Assembly (NCBI GenBank): GCA_017436325.1
Contig: JAFSDI010000031.1
Span: 1-49,049, forward strand
Source: Alphaproteobacteria bacterium
GTDB taxonomy: Bacteria; Pseudomonadota; Alphaproteobacteria; Rs-D84
Length of the DNA stretch: 49,049 nucleotides
Direction: 5' to 3'
The notes under the pieces were generated by a model. It saw only the letters and a program-made list of their open reading frames with translations, was not told the DNA's origin and did not search any database. Both the position numbers and the translations under genes were made by a program. Position 1 is the stretch's first letter; the number at the start of each line of letters is the position of its first letter. Shown in pieces: positions 33,816 through 42,145 of the stretch.

Positions 33816-33843
33816 ATTATAGCAATATTTCATCTTTTATCAA
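33816..33843 (-). promoter_or_regulatory. Promoter of leader RNA C
   Basis: On the minus strand TTGATA (33838-33843), 16-base spacer, TATAAT (33816-33821). The predicted transcription start falls at about 33810, the first base of hairpin P1. The -35 lies just before the stop of the porin-like gene. Confidence 0.7.
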
Positions 33844-33846
33844 GAA

Positions 33847-34875
33847 TTAAAATGTCGCACGTAATCCAGCAGATATAAATGGTGTTTTCGATGTAATACC
33901 CCCAGAAATCCAGCCATCCAGGAATTCACTATACTTATACCTGAATGATGCAACAGCCATATTATCTGTAAAGTCGTCAATGTTATGCTGCCACACACCA
34001 GTATCAGAAAACATATACGTTAATGAAATACTGTACTTTAATAAATCATAACTGACACCAGTCCCAACAACAAAACCATCAGAAATCGGCCCAATAGGAT
34101 TTTTATCATATATCACGCGCGCTGTTGTTCCCAAAATCCAACTGTTGTATTGCAGATTCATCCCCAGCGACATTTGTGTGCGCCAATCTGCAGTAACCCC
34201 AGGGGTATAGACTTCGTTATCAAAATCATTTGGATTCTTCATAAATGACGCACCAATAGAGTATGCTGTCTTTAGCTTGCCACTGGATTTTTTTATTTTT
34301 ATGCCGCCATCAATTGACCAATCATAGTTATCCGTGATACCTGCAACAGATATACCATACTGCACAGATGAAATCGGGGCAGTCACCAGATTTATTCGCA
34401 GCGATTCACTGCGCCCTGTTGTTAGTGTAGTGTCCGCAATAATCGGGCCATCTGGGATAATTTTTTCATTATACAAGGGCCTGTCATTTATGCGCAAACC
34501 ACCAACATCCGGCAAACCCAGCCCCAGCTTGCGCGCAATGGAATCAGTAAAACCAACCTCTAGGCGACCATATGTTTTAGATTCGATAAATGCAAATGTT
34601 TCACGTGAAAAGTTACCTTTTTCCAACGCAGATTGGTCCATCGCATATACCAGCCCAAATTTATATTCATTATCCGGTGCATAGGTAATTTGCCCACGTG
34701 CACGCCAGTCACCAATAAATAACGGGGATTCAAAGTCCGGCTCTATCATACCGACTGTACCATATCCAGTCAGTTTTACAGATACTGTTTCATAATCAAA
34801 CTGTAACGCGTTCGCACCAGCAGATAAAACCAGCCCTGAAACAACAACAAATAAGGTATTTATTATTTTTTTCAT
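33847..34875 (-). CDS. Porin-like outer-membrane protein
   Basis: A 342-residue exported beta-barrel. A signal peptide (MKKIINTLFVVVSGLVLSAGANA) precedes a mature protein with many alternating strands and a C-terminal Phe (ISAGLRATF). The opening VSVKLTGYGTVGMIEPD and the FAFIESKTYGRLEVGF block are like Gram-negative diffusion porins of the alphaproteobacterial type. It begins two bases after the rpoH stop, so it may be expressed with the heat-shock sigma factor. Substrate is unknown. Confidence 0.82.
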   Translation of the reverse strand: MKKIINTLFVVVSGLVLSAGANALQFDYETVSVKLTGYGTVGMIEPDFESPLFIGDWRARGQITYAPDNEYKFGLVYAMDQSALEKGNFSRETFAFIESKTYGRLEVGFTDSIARKLGLGLPDVGGLRINDRPLYNEKIIPDGPIIADTTLTTGRSESLRINLVTAPISSVQYGISVAGITDNYDWSIDGGIKIKKSSGKLKTAYSIGASFMKNPNDFDNEVYTPGVTADWRTQMSLGMNLQYNSWILGTTARVIYDKNPIGPISDGFVVGTGVSYDLLKYSISLTYMFSDTGVWQHNIDDFTDNMAVASFRYKYSEFLDGWISGGITSKTPFISAGLRATF

Positions 34876-34877
34876 AT

Positions 34878-35792
34878 TTATTTCTTTCCTTCGGCATCGC
34901 TAAGGATTGCGTCACGCAGTTTTTTATACGCGCGTTCTTCGATTTGTCTTACACGCTCTCGCGAGATGCCATATTTTTGTGACAAAGATTCTAATGTTGC
35001 AACAGGTTGCTTTAATCTGCGCGCAACTAATATTTCACGGTCGCGCTCTGACATTTTTTCTAAATTTTTTTTCAATAATTCTAGTCCGCGCTTTCTAAAC
35101 TCAACCTGCTCTAACGTTTCTTCGATTGTATCTGCACCATCTGTCATATTCGACAAAACATCAGTCGCACCATCATCCGAATTCAATGGCGCATTCAATG
35201 ACAAATCACGCGCACCAACACGGGTCGCCATACGCGCCACATCTTTTTCCGGAACATCCAGATAGTCTGCGATTTTTTTCGTTTGTTCATCACTAAGATT
35301 ATTATCCATAATCCCCAGCGCACGCTTTGCACGCGCCAGATTAAAGAAAACTTTCTTTTGATTTGCAGATGTTCCAATTCGAACAATCGACCAATTGTTC
35401 AGAATCGTTTCATATATTTCAGCCTTGATCCAAAACATCGCATATGTTGAAAATCTGAACCCTTTTTCAGGGTCAAATTTCTGTACCGCCTGCATCAATC
35501 CCATATTGCCACTGGCAATTAAATCAGCAACAGGTATGCCATAATTCTTGTAATCATATGCAACAGATACAACAAGACGCAAGTGGCTGACCACTAATTT
35601 TTCAGCAGCAAATTTGTCTTGATTTTTTACCCATCTTGTCGCGTATTCGTATTCTTGTTCGGCACTAAGCACCGGTATTTTCTGAACCGTTTGTATGTAT
35701 TGCGCCAAACCATTTTCGTCACTGACACCACGTGCCGCAACAATGGATGTATTTTTTAAAGCTGGTATTGTGTTCTTGATTTCCTTTGTCAT
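34878..35792 (-). CDS. rpoH: RNA polymerase heat-shock sigma factor RpoH
   Basis: A 304-residue group 3 sigma-70 protein. Region 2 (about 55-125, including DLIASGNMGLMQAV and GFRFSTYAMFWIKAEI) recognises the -10 box; the RpoH-specific box NQKKVFFNLARAK is near 141-153. Region 4 carries the helix-turn-helix LSQKYGISRERVRQIEERA at the end. The ATG at 35792 is chosen over an upstream ORF extension that encodes no sigma sequence. It has no ribosome site and a TATACT box nine bases upstream, so translation is probably leaderless, unlike the thermosensing leader of E. coli rpoH. The porin-like gene follows at once. Confidence 0.95.
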   Translation of the reverse strand: MTKEIKNTIPALKNTSIVAARGVSDENGLAQYIQTVQKIPVLSAEQEYEYATRWVKNQDKFAAEKLVVSHLRLVVSVAYDYKNYGIPVADLIASGNMGLMQAVQKFDPEKGFRFSTYAMFWIKAEIYETILNNWSIVRIGTSANQKKVFFNLARAKRALGIMDNNLSDEQTKKIADYLDVPEKDVARMATRVGARDLSLNAPLNSDDGATDVLSNMTDGADTIEETLEQVEFRKRGLELLKKNLEKMSERDREILVARRLKQPVATLESLSQKYGISRERVRQIEERAYKKLRDAILSDAEGKK

Positions 35793-35801
35793 AACTTTTA
35801 T

Positions 35802-35828
35802 AGTATAACATAATTTAATAATTATCAA
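35802..35828 (-). promoter_or_regulatory. Promoter of rpoH
   Basis: On the minus strand TTGATA (35823-35828), 15-base spacer, TATACT (35802-35807) preceded by TG at the extended -10 position. Nine bases separate it from the ATG. Confidence 0.5.
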
Positions 35829-35846
35829 GCCACAGGAGATTTTATT

Positions 35847-36497
35847 ATGGCAACAATCTTGGAAAGAAATAAAAAAATCAAAACACCAAAAAAAACACAC
35901 GCTGAACATATGGAAGACGCATTGTATCGCGAAGTGTGGGAAGATGTTAATAATGAAAAAACAATGCGATTTATAAAAAAATATTCACGCCATATTATGT
36001 ATGCGATTATATTTGTTGTGTTGATTGCGTCCGCAATACAAATCGCATCACGCGCATATCATTCACGCCAGATTGCAACTGCTGTTGCATATGAAACCGC
36101 ATTATCAAATATGGACGCAAATGCACTGGCCGCACTGTCAGACAACGCGTCTGGCGCAACCGCAGATTTGGCATTGTTTCAATCATACTTGCTGGACAAA
36201 GATGAAGCAAAGCTGGAAAAATTGGCACAAAATGGTAACAGTCGTGACTTTCGTGACTTTGCGCGTATACATATCATAGGGTTGCGTGGCGATACAATGT
36301 CTGCATCAGAGGTCGAAGAATATTTATCTGATTTAACAACACCCGATTCGCCATTTTATTATAATGCAATGTTGATGATTGGACAAAAATACTTGTCTGT
36401 TGGCGAACACGATAACGCAATAAAGTGGCTGGATAAAATCATTAACGATTCGGATGCACCGTCATCTATATCTGGTATGGCACAAACATTGCGTTAA
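35847..36497 (+). CDS. YfgM-like single-pass TPR protein
   Basis: A 216-residue protein with a cytoplasmic head (about 1-48), one membrane helix (about 49-68) and a periplasmic helical domain with tetratricopeptide-like repeats (clear near SVGEHDNAIKWLDKII). This layout, and its place directly before a BamB-like gene, match the YfgM/TPR_21 proteins that in other bacteria link the Sec translocon to periplasmic chaperones. ACAGGAG lies ten bases before the ATG. It is divergent from rpoH. Confidence 0.82.
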   Translation: MATILERNKKIKTPKKTHAEHMEDALYREVWEDVNNEKTMRFIKKYSRHIMYAIIFVVLIASAIQIASRAYHSRQIATAVAYETALSNMDANALAALSDNASGATADLALFQSYLLDKDEAKLEKLAQNGNSRDFRDFARIHIIGLRGDTMSASEVEEYLSDLTTPDSPFYYNAMLMIGQKYLSVGEHDNAIKWLDKIINDSDAPSSISGMAQTLR

Positions 36498-36514
36498 GGC
36501 AGGCGGTGAAGATT

Positions 36515-37243
36515 ATGTATCGGATTATAATTTTAACAATTTGTTTATTTGCATTGTCTGCGTGTGATAAACACGACCCAATTCTGGCAGGTACACGTAT
36601 GCCGATATTTGACAGCGCAAAAATAAATGTTCTGGATAATAAAATTACCGATATTCCAACTGATGCACATATTGTGGATAATTCTTCTTGTAAATATACA
36701 CAAGATTCCAAGAATACAATCTGGGATAACACACGTAAGGTTTTTTCAGGTTTTGCGACAAACAATACTGTATCAGGCACAAGAACACCAATATGCAGCG
36801 GTAAGTATTTATATGCCGGTCTATCAACAGGTGAAGTCATAAAACTGAACCCAAAAACACGCGCTGTTTTATGGATTGCAGATGTATATCGTGCCAGTAA
36901 TTTAACAGGCGGCGCATCAATGGTCGATATCATCGCCCCAATTGTACCGTACGGCGATTCTGTATATGCAGGTGGTATGGGCGATGCATTTTGTCGTATA
37001 AACTCAACCAGCGGGATAAAACACTGGTGCATTGATATTTCTGTTGGTGTACCATTCTTTTTGGCTGGGAATTATGCCTTTGTTGTATCAATGGACAATA
37101 ATTTAAATGCAATTTCTATAAAAAATGGCGATATATTATGGCGCACTGCAGTTTCTGGACAGAATGAACCAGTGTATTCAAATGGAATAATAACTGTTGG
37201 TGATGAAAAAATTAATGTATCAGATGGACAAAAGATAAAATAA
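36515..37243 (+). CDS. bamB: BamB-like PQQ beta-propeller lipoprotein, short
   Basis: A 242-residue lipoprotein. The lipobox LFALSAC puts the acylated Cys at residue 17. The mature part has PQQ-like blades (LYAGLSTGEVIKLNPKTRAVLW, split as about 104-125; AISIKNGDILWRTAV near 205) as in BamB, a scaffold of the outer-membrane BAM complex. BamB usually has eight blades in about 390 residues; here there is room for about four, so the propeller is reduced or dimerises. ATG at 36515 is preferred to a GTG nine bases upstream that overlaps the ribosome site. It follows the YfgM-like gene by 17 bases. Confidence 0.78.
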   Translation: MYRIIILTICLFALSACDKHDPILAGTRMPIFDSAKINVLDNKITDIPTDAHIVDNSSCKYTQDSKNTIWDNTRKVFSGFATNNTVSGTRTPICSGKYLYAGLSTGEVIKLNPKTRAVLWIADVYRASNLTGGASMVDIIAPIVPYGDSVYAGGMGDAFCRINSTSGIKHWCIDISVGVPFFLAGNYAFVVSMDNNLNAISIKNGDILWRTAVSGQNEPVYSNGIITVGDEKINVSDGQKIK

Positions 37244-37265
37244 AAAGCGCCTGAAAGGCGCTTTT
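37243..37265 (+). terminator. Terminator after bamB-like gene
   Basis: AAAAGCGCC-TGAAA-GGCGCTTTT, a clean hairpin with A and T flanks that can work for both bamB (plus) and tRNA-Val (minus). Confidence 0.88.
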
Positions 37266-37272
37266 AAAATCT

Positions 37273-37349
37273 TGGTGGGTGTTGAGGGACTCAAACCCCC
37301 GACCCTCTCGGTGTAAACGAGATGCTCTAATCAACTGAGCTAAACACCC
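37273..37349 (-). tRNA. tRNA-Val (TAC)
   Basis: A 77-nt tRNA with encoded CCA. The acceptor is GGGTGTT/AACACCC, the D-arm TAGCTCAGTTGATTAGAGC, the anticodon stem TCTCG/CGAGA with loop TTTACAC (anticodon TAC), and the T-arm GGGGG-TTTGAGT-CCCTC with one mismatch. Confidence 0.96.
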
Positions 37350-37364
37350 GATAAAGCGAATAGA

Positions 37365-37393
37365 ATCTTATACTAATTTTTTTCGTTTGTCTA
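37365..37393 (-). promoter_or_regulatory. Promoter of tRNA-Val
   Basis: On the minus strand TAGACA (37388-37393), 17-base spacer, TAAGAT (37365-37370), 15 bases before the mature 5' end. Confidence 0.5.
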
Positions 37394-37402
37394 GCATTTT
37401 TT

Positions 37403-37431
37403 TTGCGTTTTGCCAAATTTTAGTTTAAAAT
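37403..37431 (+). promoter_or_regulatory. Promoter of the OmpA-like lipoprotein gene
   Basis: TTGCGT (37403-37408), 17-base spacer, TAAAAT (37426-37431), with AAAGGAG before the ATG at 37466. Confidence 0.5.
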
Positions 37432-37465
37432 ATGTTTCGTAAGATTAAATAAAGGAGAAAAATAT

Positions 37466-38104
37466 ATGAAAAAAATAATCCCTGTGATGCTATTAACTGC
37501 ATTAGTATCTGGTTGCACAACAGTAAATCCATATACCGGACAAACTCAGACCGCAAAGTCTACGTGGGGTACAGCAATTGGTGCAACTGCTGGTGCGTTG
37601 TTGGGCAGCACGAAGAGCAGTGAAGCCGCATTACTTGGCGGATTGGCAGGCGCAGCTGTTGGCGGCGGTGTTGGCTATTATTTAGATGTACAGGCGGCAG
37701 AATTACGTTCAGAATTAGTTTCTACGGGCGTTCAAGTTATTGAAAATGATGACAGTATTAGACTGGTTATGCCAGGAAATATCACATTCAAAACAGATTC
37801 TGCAGATATAAACTCTTCGTTCTATCCTGTTTTGAATTCCGTGGCCAGAGTATTAAAAAAATACGATAATTCAACAGTCTTGGTATCAGGACACACAGAC
37901 AGCACCGGTTCAGCAGAATATAATTTGAAACTTTCACGCGAACGCGCACAATCTGTCGCATCATATTTAGAAGGACAAGGTATCAAATCTTCACGGTTTG
38001 AGGTCTTAGGTATGGGCTCTTCAAATCCAATTGCATCAAACGATACCGCAAATGGCCGTGAAAAAAATCGCCGCGTTGAAATCAAAATTATTCCAAATAA
38101 ATAA
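37466..38104 (+). CDS. OmpA-family lipoprotein with glycine zipper
   Basis: A 212-residue lipoprotein. The lipobox LVSGC puts the lipidated Cys at residue 17. A glycine-zipper stretch (about 36-72, with GATAGALLG and GGLAGAAVGGGVG) comes before an OmpA-like peptidoglycan-binding domain (about 98-210) with GHTDSTGSAEYNLKLSRERA. The layout is that of the YiaD family. It likely sits in the outer membrane and binds peptidoglycan. It is monocistronic with its own promoter and terminator. Confidence 0.9.
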   Translation: MKKIIPVMLLTALVSGCTTVNPYTGQTQTAKSTWGTAIGATAGALLGSTKSSEAALLGGLAGAAVGGGVGYYLDVQAAELRSELVSTGVQVIENDDSIRLVMPGNITFKTDSADINSSFYPVLNSVARVLKKYDNSTVLVSGHTDSTGSAEYNLKLSRERAQSVASYLEGQGIKSSRFEVLGMGSSNPIASNDTANGREKNRRVEIKIIPNK

Positions 38105-38110
38105 TATTTG

Positions 38111-38132
38111 TCGCCCAATCGGGCGATTTTTT
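38111..38132 (+). terminator. Terminator of the OmpA-like gene
   Basis: TCGCCC-AATC-GGGCGA followed by T6. Confidence 0.9.
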
Positions 38133-38187
38133 ATTGCAAGTCTTGCATTCTTTTTGTATCGTCATTGCGTGCACAAAAGGAATAATA

Positions 38188-38382
38188 ATGGAAGAAAATA
38201 AACTAACATTTGAAGAAGCATATAAACAGTTAACTGAATTAGTAAAAAAAATGGAATCTGGCGAATTACCACTGGCCGATTCTGTGGCTGCATATGAACA
38301 AGGTATCAAATTAAAAGCATACTGCGAACAGTTGCTGAAAGAAGCAGAATTAAAAATAGAAACTTTAAAAATTAACGCTTAA
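38188..38382 (+). CDS. xseB: Exodeoxyribonuclease VII small subunit
   Basis: A 64-residue helical protein; with XseA it forms exonuclease VII, which degrades single-stranded DNA. The family signature LTFEEAYKQLTELVKKMESGELPL (written here only as positions 5-28) and LADSVAAYEQGIKL are clear. The start is 38188, with AAAAGGAAT nearby; an upstream in-frame ATG has no ribosome site. It lies 31 bases before mutS. Confidence 0.93.
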   Translation: MEENKLTFEEAYKQLTELVKKMESGELPLADSVAAYEQGIKLKAYCEQLLKEAELKIETLKINA

Positions 38383-38413
38383 TTATATTAGTTTTAAACA
38401 TTGGGATATTGTC

Positions 38414-40939
38414 GTGGCAGAAAAAAATAAACTGACACCTGTTATGCAACAGTATGTCGATATGAAATCAGAAAATCCAGATGCACTGCTGATGTTTCGT
38501 CTGGGGGATTTTTACGAATCGTTTTTCGATGACGCAAAAACAATTAGTTCTGCACTGGGGTTGGTCTTAACTGCGCGCGGTACAGATGGCGATGGTGTCA
38601 GTATACCAATGTGTGGAATCCCATGGCACGCATCAGATAATTATTTTGGACGTCTTGTTCGCGCCGGATATAAGGTCGCATTAGTAGAACAAATGGAAAC
38701 CCCTGCACAGGCCAAAGAACGCGGACATAAATACATTGACCGTCAGGTCGTACGTGTTCTAACCCCAGGAACATTGACAGACGATAATTTGCTGATGCCA
38801 AAAAATTCAAATTTTTTGGTCGCAATAACACCAATATCTGACGAACGTTTCGATATCGCAGGATGCGATATTTCAACAGGTGAATTTTTTGTCGGACAAA
38901 CTGCAGACGCAATTGATGATATGACACGCCTTAATCCGGCAGAGATTATATTCCCATTTGGCAACGCAGAAAATAAAACAATTATGAAACTGCGCGACCA
39001 ATTCAAAACAACACCAGTTTATGAAAAATTATATCATCGTGCTGATATAGACTTGGTTGTGTCGCGTATCTTTGGTGGGGCCGTTGATAGTAATGTGGTT
39101 GCAAAAAATTTAGACAGCGCAATATGTTTACTGGCAGGCTATTTATTTAATACTCAACGTGGCAGTTCAATAACATTTCGTGCACCCTATACATTTAAAT
39201 CAGGACGTCAGTTATTAATAGATTCTGCAACATGGAAAAGTCTGGAAATAGATAACCCAATAAATGATGGTGGAACGTGCTTGATTGATGTGCTGGACGA
39301 AACAATTACATCTGCTGGGGCGCGTAAGTTACGCTCTTATTTGCGAAACCTATCTGCAGATTTATCCGAAATCATTTCGCGTCAGCGACATATTTCACAC
39401 TTTTCGATAAATCCAGATATTCTTGCATTAGTGCGTGATGTATTATCGTCTGTTCCCGATGTAGGACGTTCGTTATCACGTTTGTTATCTGGTCGTGGTA
39501 CACCACGTGATATGCGCAATATTTCTGAATTCCTGACAACATTGCCGCGTGCCCAGTTATTATCCAATCGTCTTGATTCTGATATGGCGGCACGTTTTGA
39601 TAAAATTAACCCACACAGCGCATTTGGTATAAAGTTGCGTAATGCATTGACAGATGATTTACCATCTTTTTTTCGCGATGGTAATGTTATTCGCGATGGA
39701 TATGATATGGCACTGGATAATATGCGCAGCCTGTCAAGCGGTGGTCGCGAAACGATTGCTGCACTTCAGGCCGAATATATTGCACAAACAGGTATCAATA
39801 CCCTGAAAATAAAGTACAACAATATACTGGGGTATTTTATAGAAGTCCCTTCGGCACGGGCAGATGCACTGATGCATCCAGAATCTGGTTTTATACATCG
39901 TCAAACCATGGCTGGAAATATGCGATTTACAACATCGCGCTTAATTGATTTGGATAACGATGTTCGCAGCGCAGCAGAAAAATCTGCAGCAATAGAGGCA
40001 CAAATAATATCTGAATTTATCGAAGAAATTCGCTCTATTGCAGATGATTTACTAACAACTGCTGATTTATTGGCAGATGCAGATGTTTGGACAACATTGG
40101 CCGTGGTCGCAACACGATATTCTTGGGTTTGTCCAACAATTAACGATGATTGTGCATTCGATATTGTCGGTGGTCGTCACCCTGTGATTGAATATGTACT
40201 GCGTACGCGCGGAGATAATTTTATCAAAAACGATTGTAATTTAAATGAATCTGCAATCGCATTATTGACAGGGCCAAATATGGCAGGAAAGTCAACATAC
40301 TTGCGCCAAAATGCAATAATTATTGTACTGGCGCATTTAGGGTCTTATGTACCTGCAAAATCTGCACATATTGGTATTTGCGACCAATTGTTCAGCCGTG
40401 TTGGCGCATCAGATAATCTGGCAGCAGGACAATCTACATTTATGGTCGAAATGGCAGAAACAGCAAATATTTTGAATCGCGCAACAAATCGGTCTTTTAT
40501 AATTTTTGATGAAATCGGTCGTGGTACTGCAACTTATGACGGGATGGCAATCGCACAGGCTGTGTTGGAATACTTGAATGAACTGCAGCCACGAACTTTA
40601 TTTGCAACACATTATCATGAATTGACGTCACTGGTTATAAGTGGTGAATTAAATCACGTGCATTGTCTGACCATTGATGTACGCGAACATAATAACGAAA
40701 TAATATTTATGCATCGTATAATATCTGGTGTTGCAAACCGTTCTTATGGAATTCATGTTGCACGTATGGCAGGTATGCCAGCATCGGTTGTTGCGCGTGC
40801 AGAATGTGTATTAAACGCATTGGAAGCACATCAGTTGCCCACACCTGCGCCTGATTGCGCACCAAAGCCGACAGTGTCCCAGAAAAATAAAAATTCGGTA
40901 CGCGATAATGTGTCGCCACAACTAAATTTATTTGGATAA
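38414..40939 (+). CDS. mutS: DNA mismatch repair protein MutS
   Basis: An 841-residue mismatch sensor. The mismatch-binding motif GDFYESFF (Phe33, Glu35) is in domain I. The ATPase domain has Walker A GPNMAGKST (about 619-627), Walker B (FIIFDEIGRGT) and the C-terminal helix-turn-helix. The C-terminal tail (after about 800) is low complexity and ends PQLNLFG. Start is GTG at 38414. A diverged copy of the last codons of this tail is found at 41570-41680. Confidence 0.96.
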   Translation: MAEKNKLTPVMQQYVDMKSENPDALLMFRLGDFYESFFDDAKTISSALGLVLTARGTDGDGVSIPMCGIPWHASDNYFGRLVRAGYKVALVEQMETPAQAKERGHKYIDRQVVRVLTPGTLTDDNLLMPKNSNFLVAITPISDERFDIAGCDISTGEFFVGQTADAIDDMTRLNPAEIIFPFGNAENKTIMKLRDQFKTTPVYEKLYHRADIDLVVSRIFGGAVDSNVVAKNLDSAICLLAGYLFNTQRGSSITFRAPYTFKSGRQLLIDSATWKSLEIDNPINDGGTCLIDVLDETITSAGARKLRSYLRNLSADLSEIISRQRHISHFSINPDILALVRDVLSSVPDVGRSLSRLLSGRGTPRDMRNISEFLTTLPRAQLLSNRLDSDMAARFDKINPHSAFGIKLRNALTDDLPSFFRDGNVIRDGYDMALDNMRSLSSGGRETIAALQAEYIAQTGINTLKIKYNNILGYFIEVPSARADALMHPESGFIHRQTMAGNMRFTTSRLIDLDNDVRSAAEKSAAIEAQIISEFIEEIRSIADDLLTTADLLADADVWTTLAVVATRYSWVCPTINDDCAFDIVGGRHPVIEYVLRTRGDNFIKNDCNLNESAIALLTGPNMAGKSTYLRQNAIIIVLAHLGSYVPAKSAHIGICDQLFSRVGASDNLAAGQSTFMVEMAETANILNRATNRSFIIFDEIGRGTATYDGMAIAQAVLEYLNELQPRTLFATHYHELTSLVISGELNHVHCLTIDVREHNNEIIFMHRIISGVANRSYGIHVARMAGMPASVVARAECVLNALEAHQLPTPAPDCAPKPTVSQKNKNSVRDNVSPQLNLFG

Positions 40940-40953
40940 AACAAGGTGAGATT

Positions 40954-41457
40954 ATGGAAATAAAACCAAAATATATTTTTCAAGCAAATTCGTATAATCG
41001 CGTCCAACATGAATTTTCAACCAAGCAAGATTTATATAAGTTCATACATTCTTTTAATTTCAGGTGCTTGTATGATTCAGACGGAAATGCAATACCTGGA
41101 TTGATGACTCATGGATTTAACGACAATCAATTCAAAATTGGTGCGCGTATAGTTTTTGAAATCGATGGATATGAAATAAAGTCTAGTATTATCTGGGGAC
41201 CTAAATATTATGTCGGTCGTTCTGCGTGGGTTAGTAATAATATTTTTCATGTAGAAATGCCTGTTGTTAAATCCAGAATATTGTATGGAAACGCGCGGTA
41301 TTCAGAATTCATAAAGATTTACAAAAATGGCGATATGGCTTTTGATCCTGTTCGTATGCGCCAGGTTTATCCGCCATGTAATGGTCATCTATCTGAACTG
41401 ACGCGTTTTACACAACAAATAGAAAAACAAAAATACAATCTGGAAAAAGGAAAATAA
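40954..41457 (+). CDS. Hypothetical protein X between mutS and truB fragment
   Basis: A 167-residue soluble protein of unknown function with many aromatic and basic residues and no signal peptide. AAGGTGAG precedes the ATG; the stop overlaps the truB-fragment start (TAATG). It is the insert of an ancestral mutS-X-truB order. Weak correspondences with the 149-residue protein Y include R-V-x3-IDG in the middle and RQVYPP versus KQLYPP near the end, so X and Y may be paralogues or diverged alleles. Confidence 0.75.
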   Translation: MEIKPKYIFQANSYNRVQHEFSTKQDLYKFIHSFNFRCLYDSDGNAIPGLMTHGFNDNQFKIGARIVFEIDGYEIKSSIIWGPKYYVGRSAWVSNNIFHVEMPVVKSRILYGNARYSEFIKIYKNGDMAFDPVRMRQVYPPCNGHLSELTRFTQQIEKQKYNLEKGK

Positions 41458-41680
41458 TGAAATCGGGTTGGGTAATCTTAGACAAAGATTCTGGTTTGTT
41501 CTCGCGTACTGCAGGGGGGCGTATTGCGCGTATGCTGGGGACTAAAAAATACGGTCATATTGGCACACATTGCCCACACCTGCGCCTGATTGTGCGCCAA
41601 AACCAACACCACAACAATCCAAGATTAACAAAAACTGTGTATCAGACGAAATACCAAAACCGCAGTTGAGTTTATTTTAA
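41457..41680 (+). pseudogene. truB 5' fragment fused to mutS 3' fragment
   Basis: Bases 41457-41568 match the first 37 codons of truB: 14 codons differ synonymously and four give conservative replacements. The match stops exactly before the catalytic Leu-Asp-Pro. From about 41570 the sequence switches to the mutS tail: LPTPAPDCAPKPT is identical in 13 codons with four synonymous changes, then diverges and ends PQLSLF-stop at 41680, like the MutS end PQLNLFG. The two parts are in different frames. The truB frame stays open to 41669, giving a 70-residue product that cannot be active. The fragment is the join of a tandem duplication of a mutS(3')-X-truB(5') unit. Confidence 0.9.
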
Positions 41681-41695
41681 AAAAAGGATTAAGCG

Positions 41696-42145
41696 ATGAA
41701 AATGGAATTAAAAACAGTTATTTATATCGATATAAATACGCAAACAAAATTCACTATATCAGATGAAAAGACACTGCATCAGACTTTATCTGGTCTTTGG
41801 TCTAAGATATATAAATTAAAGCATTCACATCCGATTTTTTGTTTAGAACATCGGTTAGTTGGTACGATTGATGGTTGTCGTGTGCAATCTGTTCCAGATA
41901 CAGGAAAGAAGTTACCTATTTATGTTGCGGATAACTGCGAAACAAAAGATGGAAAAGTTTTTGTATCAAATGGTATTGATGGCAGAAAGGACATAAATAT
42001 TTCAAATTTCTATACGGTTATAAATACTGCTGGCAAGCAGTTGTATCCACCGCTTGAAAAGAATCAAGAAACTGCTTTGGATAAATTTATTCGCGAAGCA
42101 TATAACACAAAGTACACGATTACTAAACAACAGAATACAAAATAA
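41696..42145 (+). CDS. Hypothetical protein Y between mutS fragment and truB
   Basis: A 149-residue soluble protein of unknown function with no signal peptide. AAAGGATTAAG precedes the ATG; its stop overlaps the truB ATG (TAATG), the same junction as X with the truB fragment. It occupies the position of X in the second copy of the duplicated unit. Charged C-terminus (REAYNTKYTITKQQNTK). I do not recognise it. Confidence 0.75.
   Translation: MKMELKTVIYIDINTQTKFTISDEKTLHQTLSGLWSKIYKLKHSHPIFCLEHRLVGTIDGCRVQSVPDTGKKLPIYVADNCETKDGKVFVSNGIDGRKDINISNFYTVINTAGKQLYPPLEKNQETALDKFIREAYNTKYTITKQQNTK

Noticed and set aside
41457..41669. 70-residue protein from the truB fragment as a functional gene
   Set aside because: It lacks the catalytic Asp and the whole active-site domain; after codon 37 it reads the mutS tail in a wrong frame.
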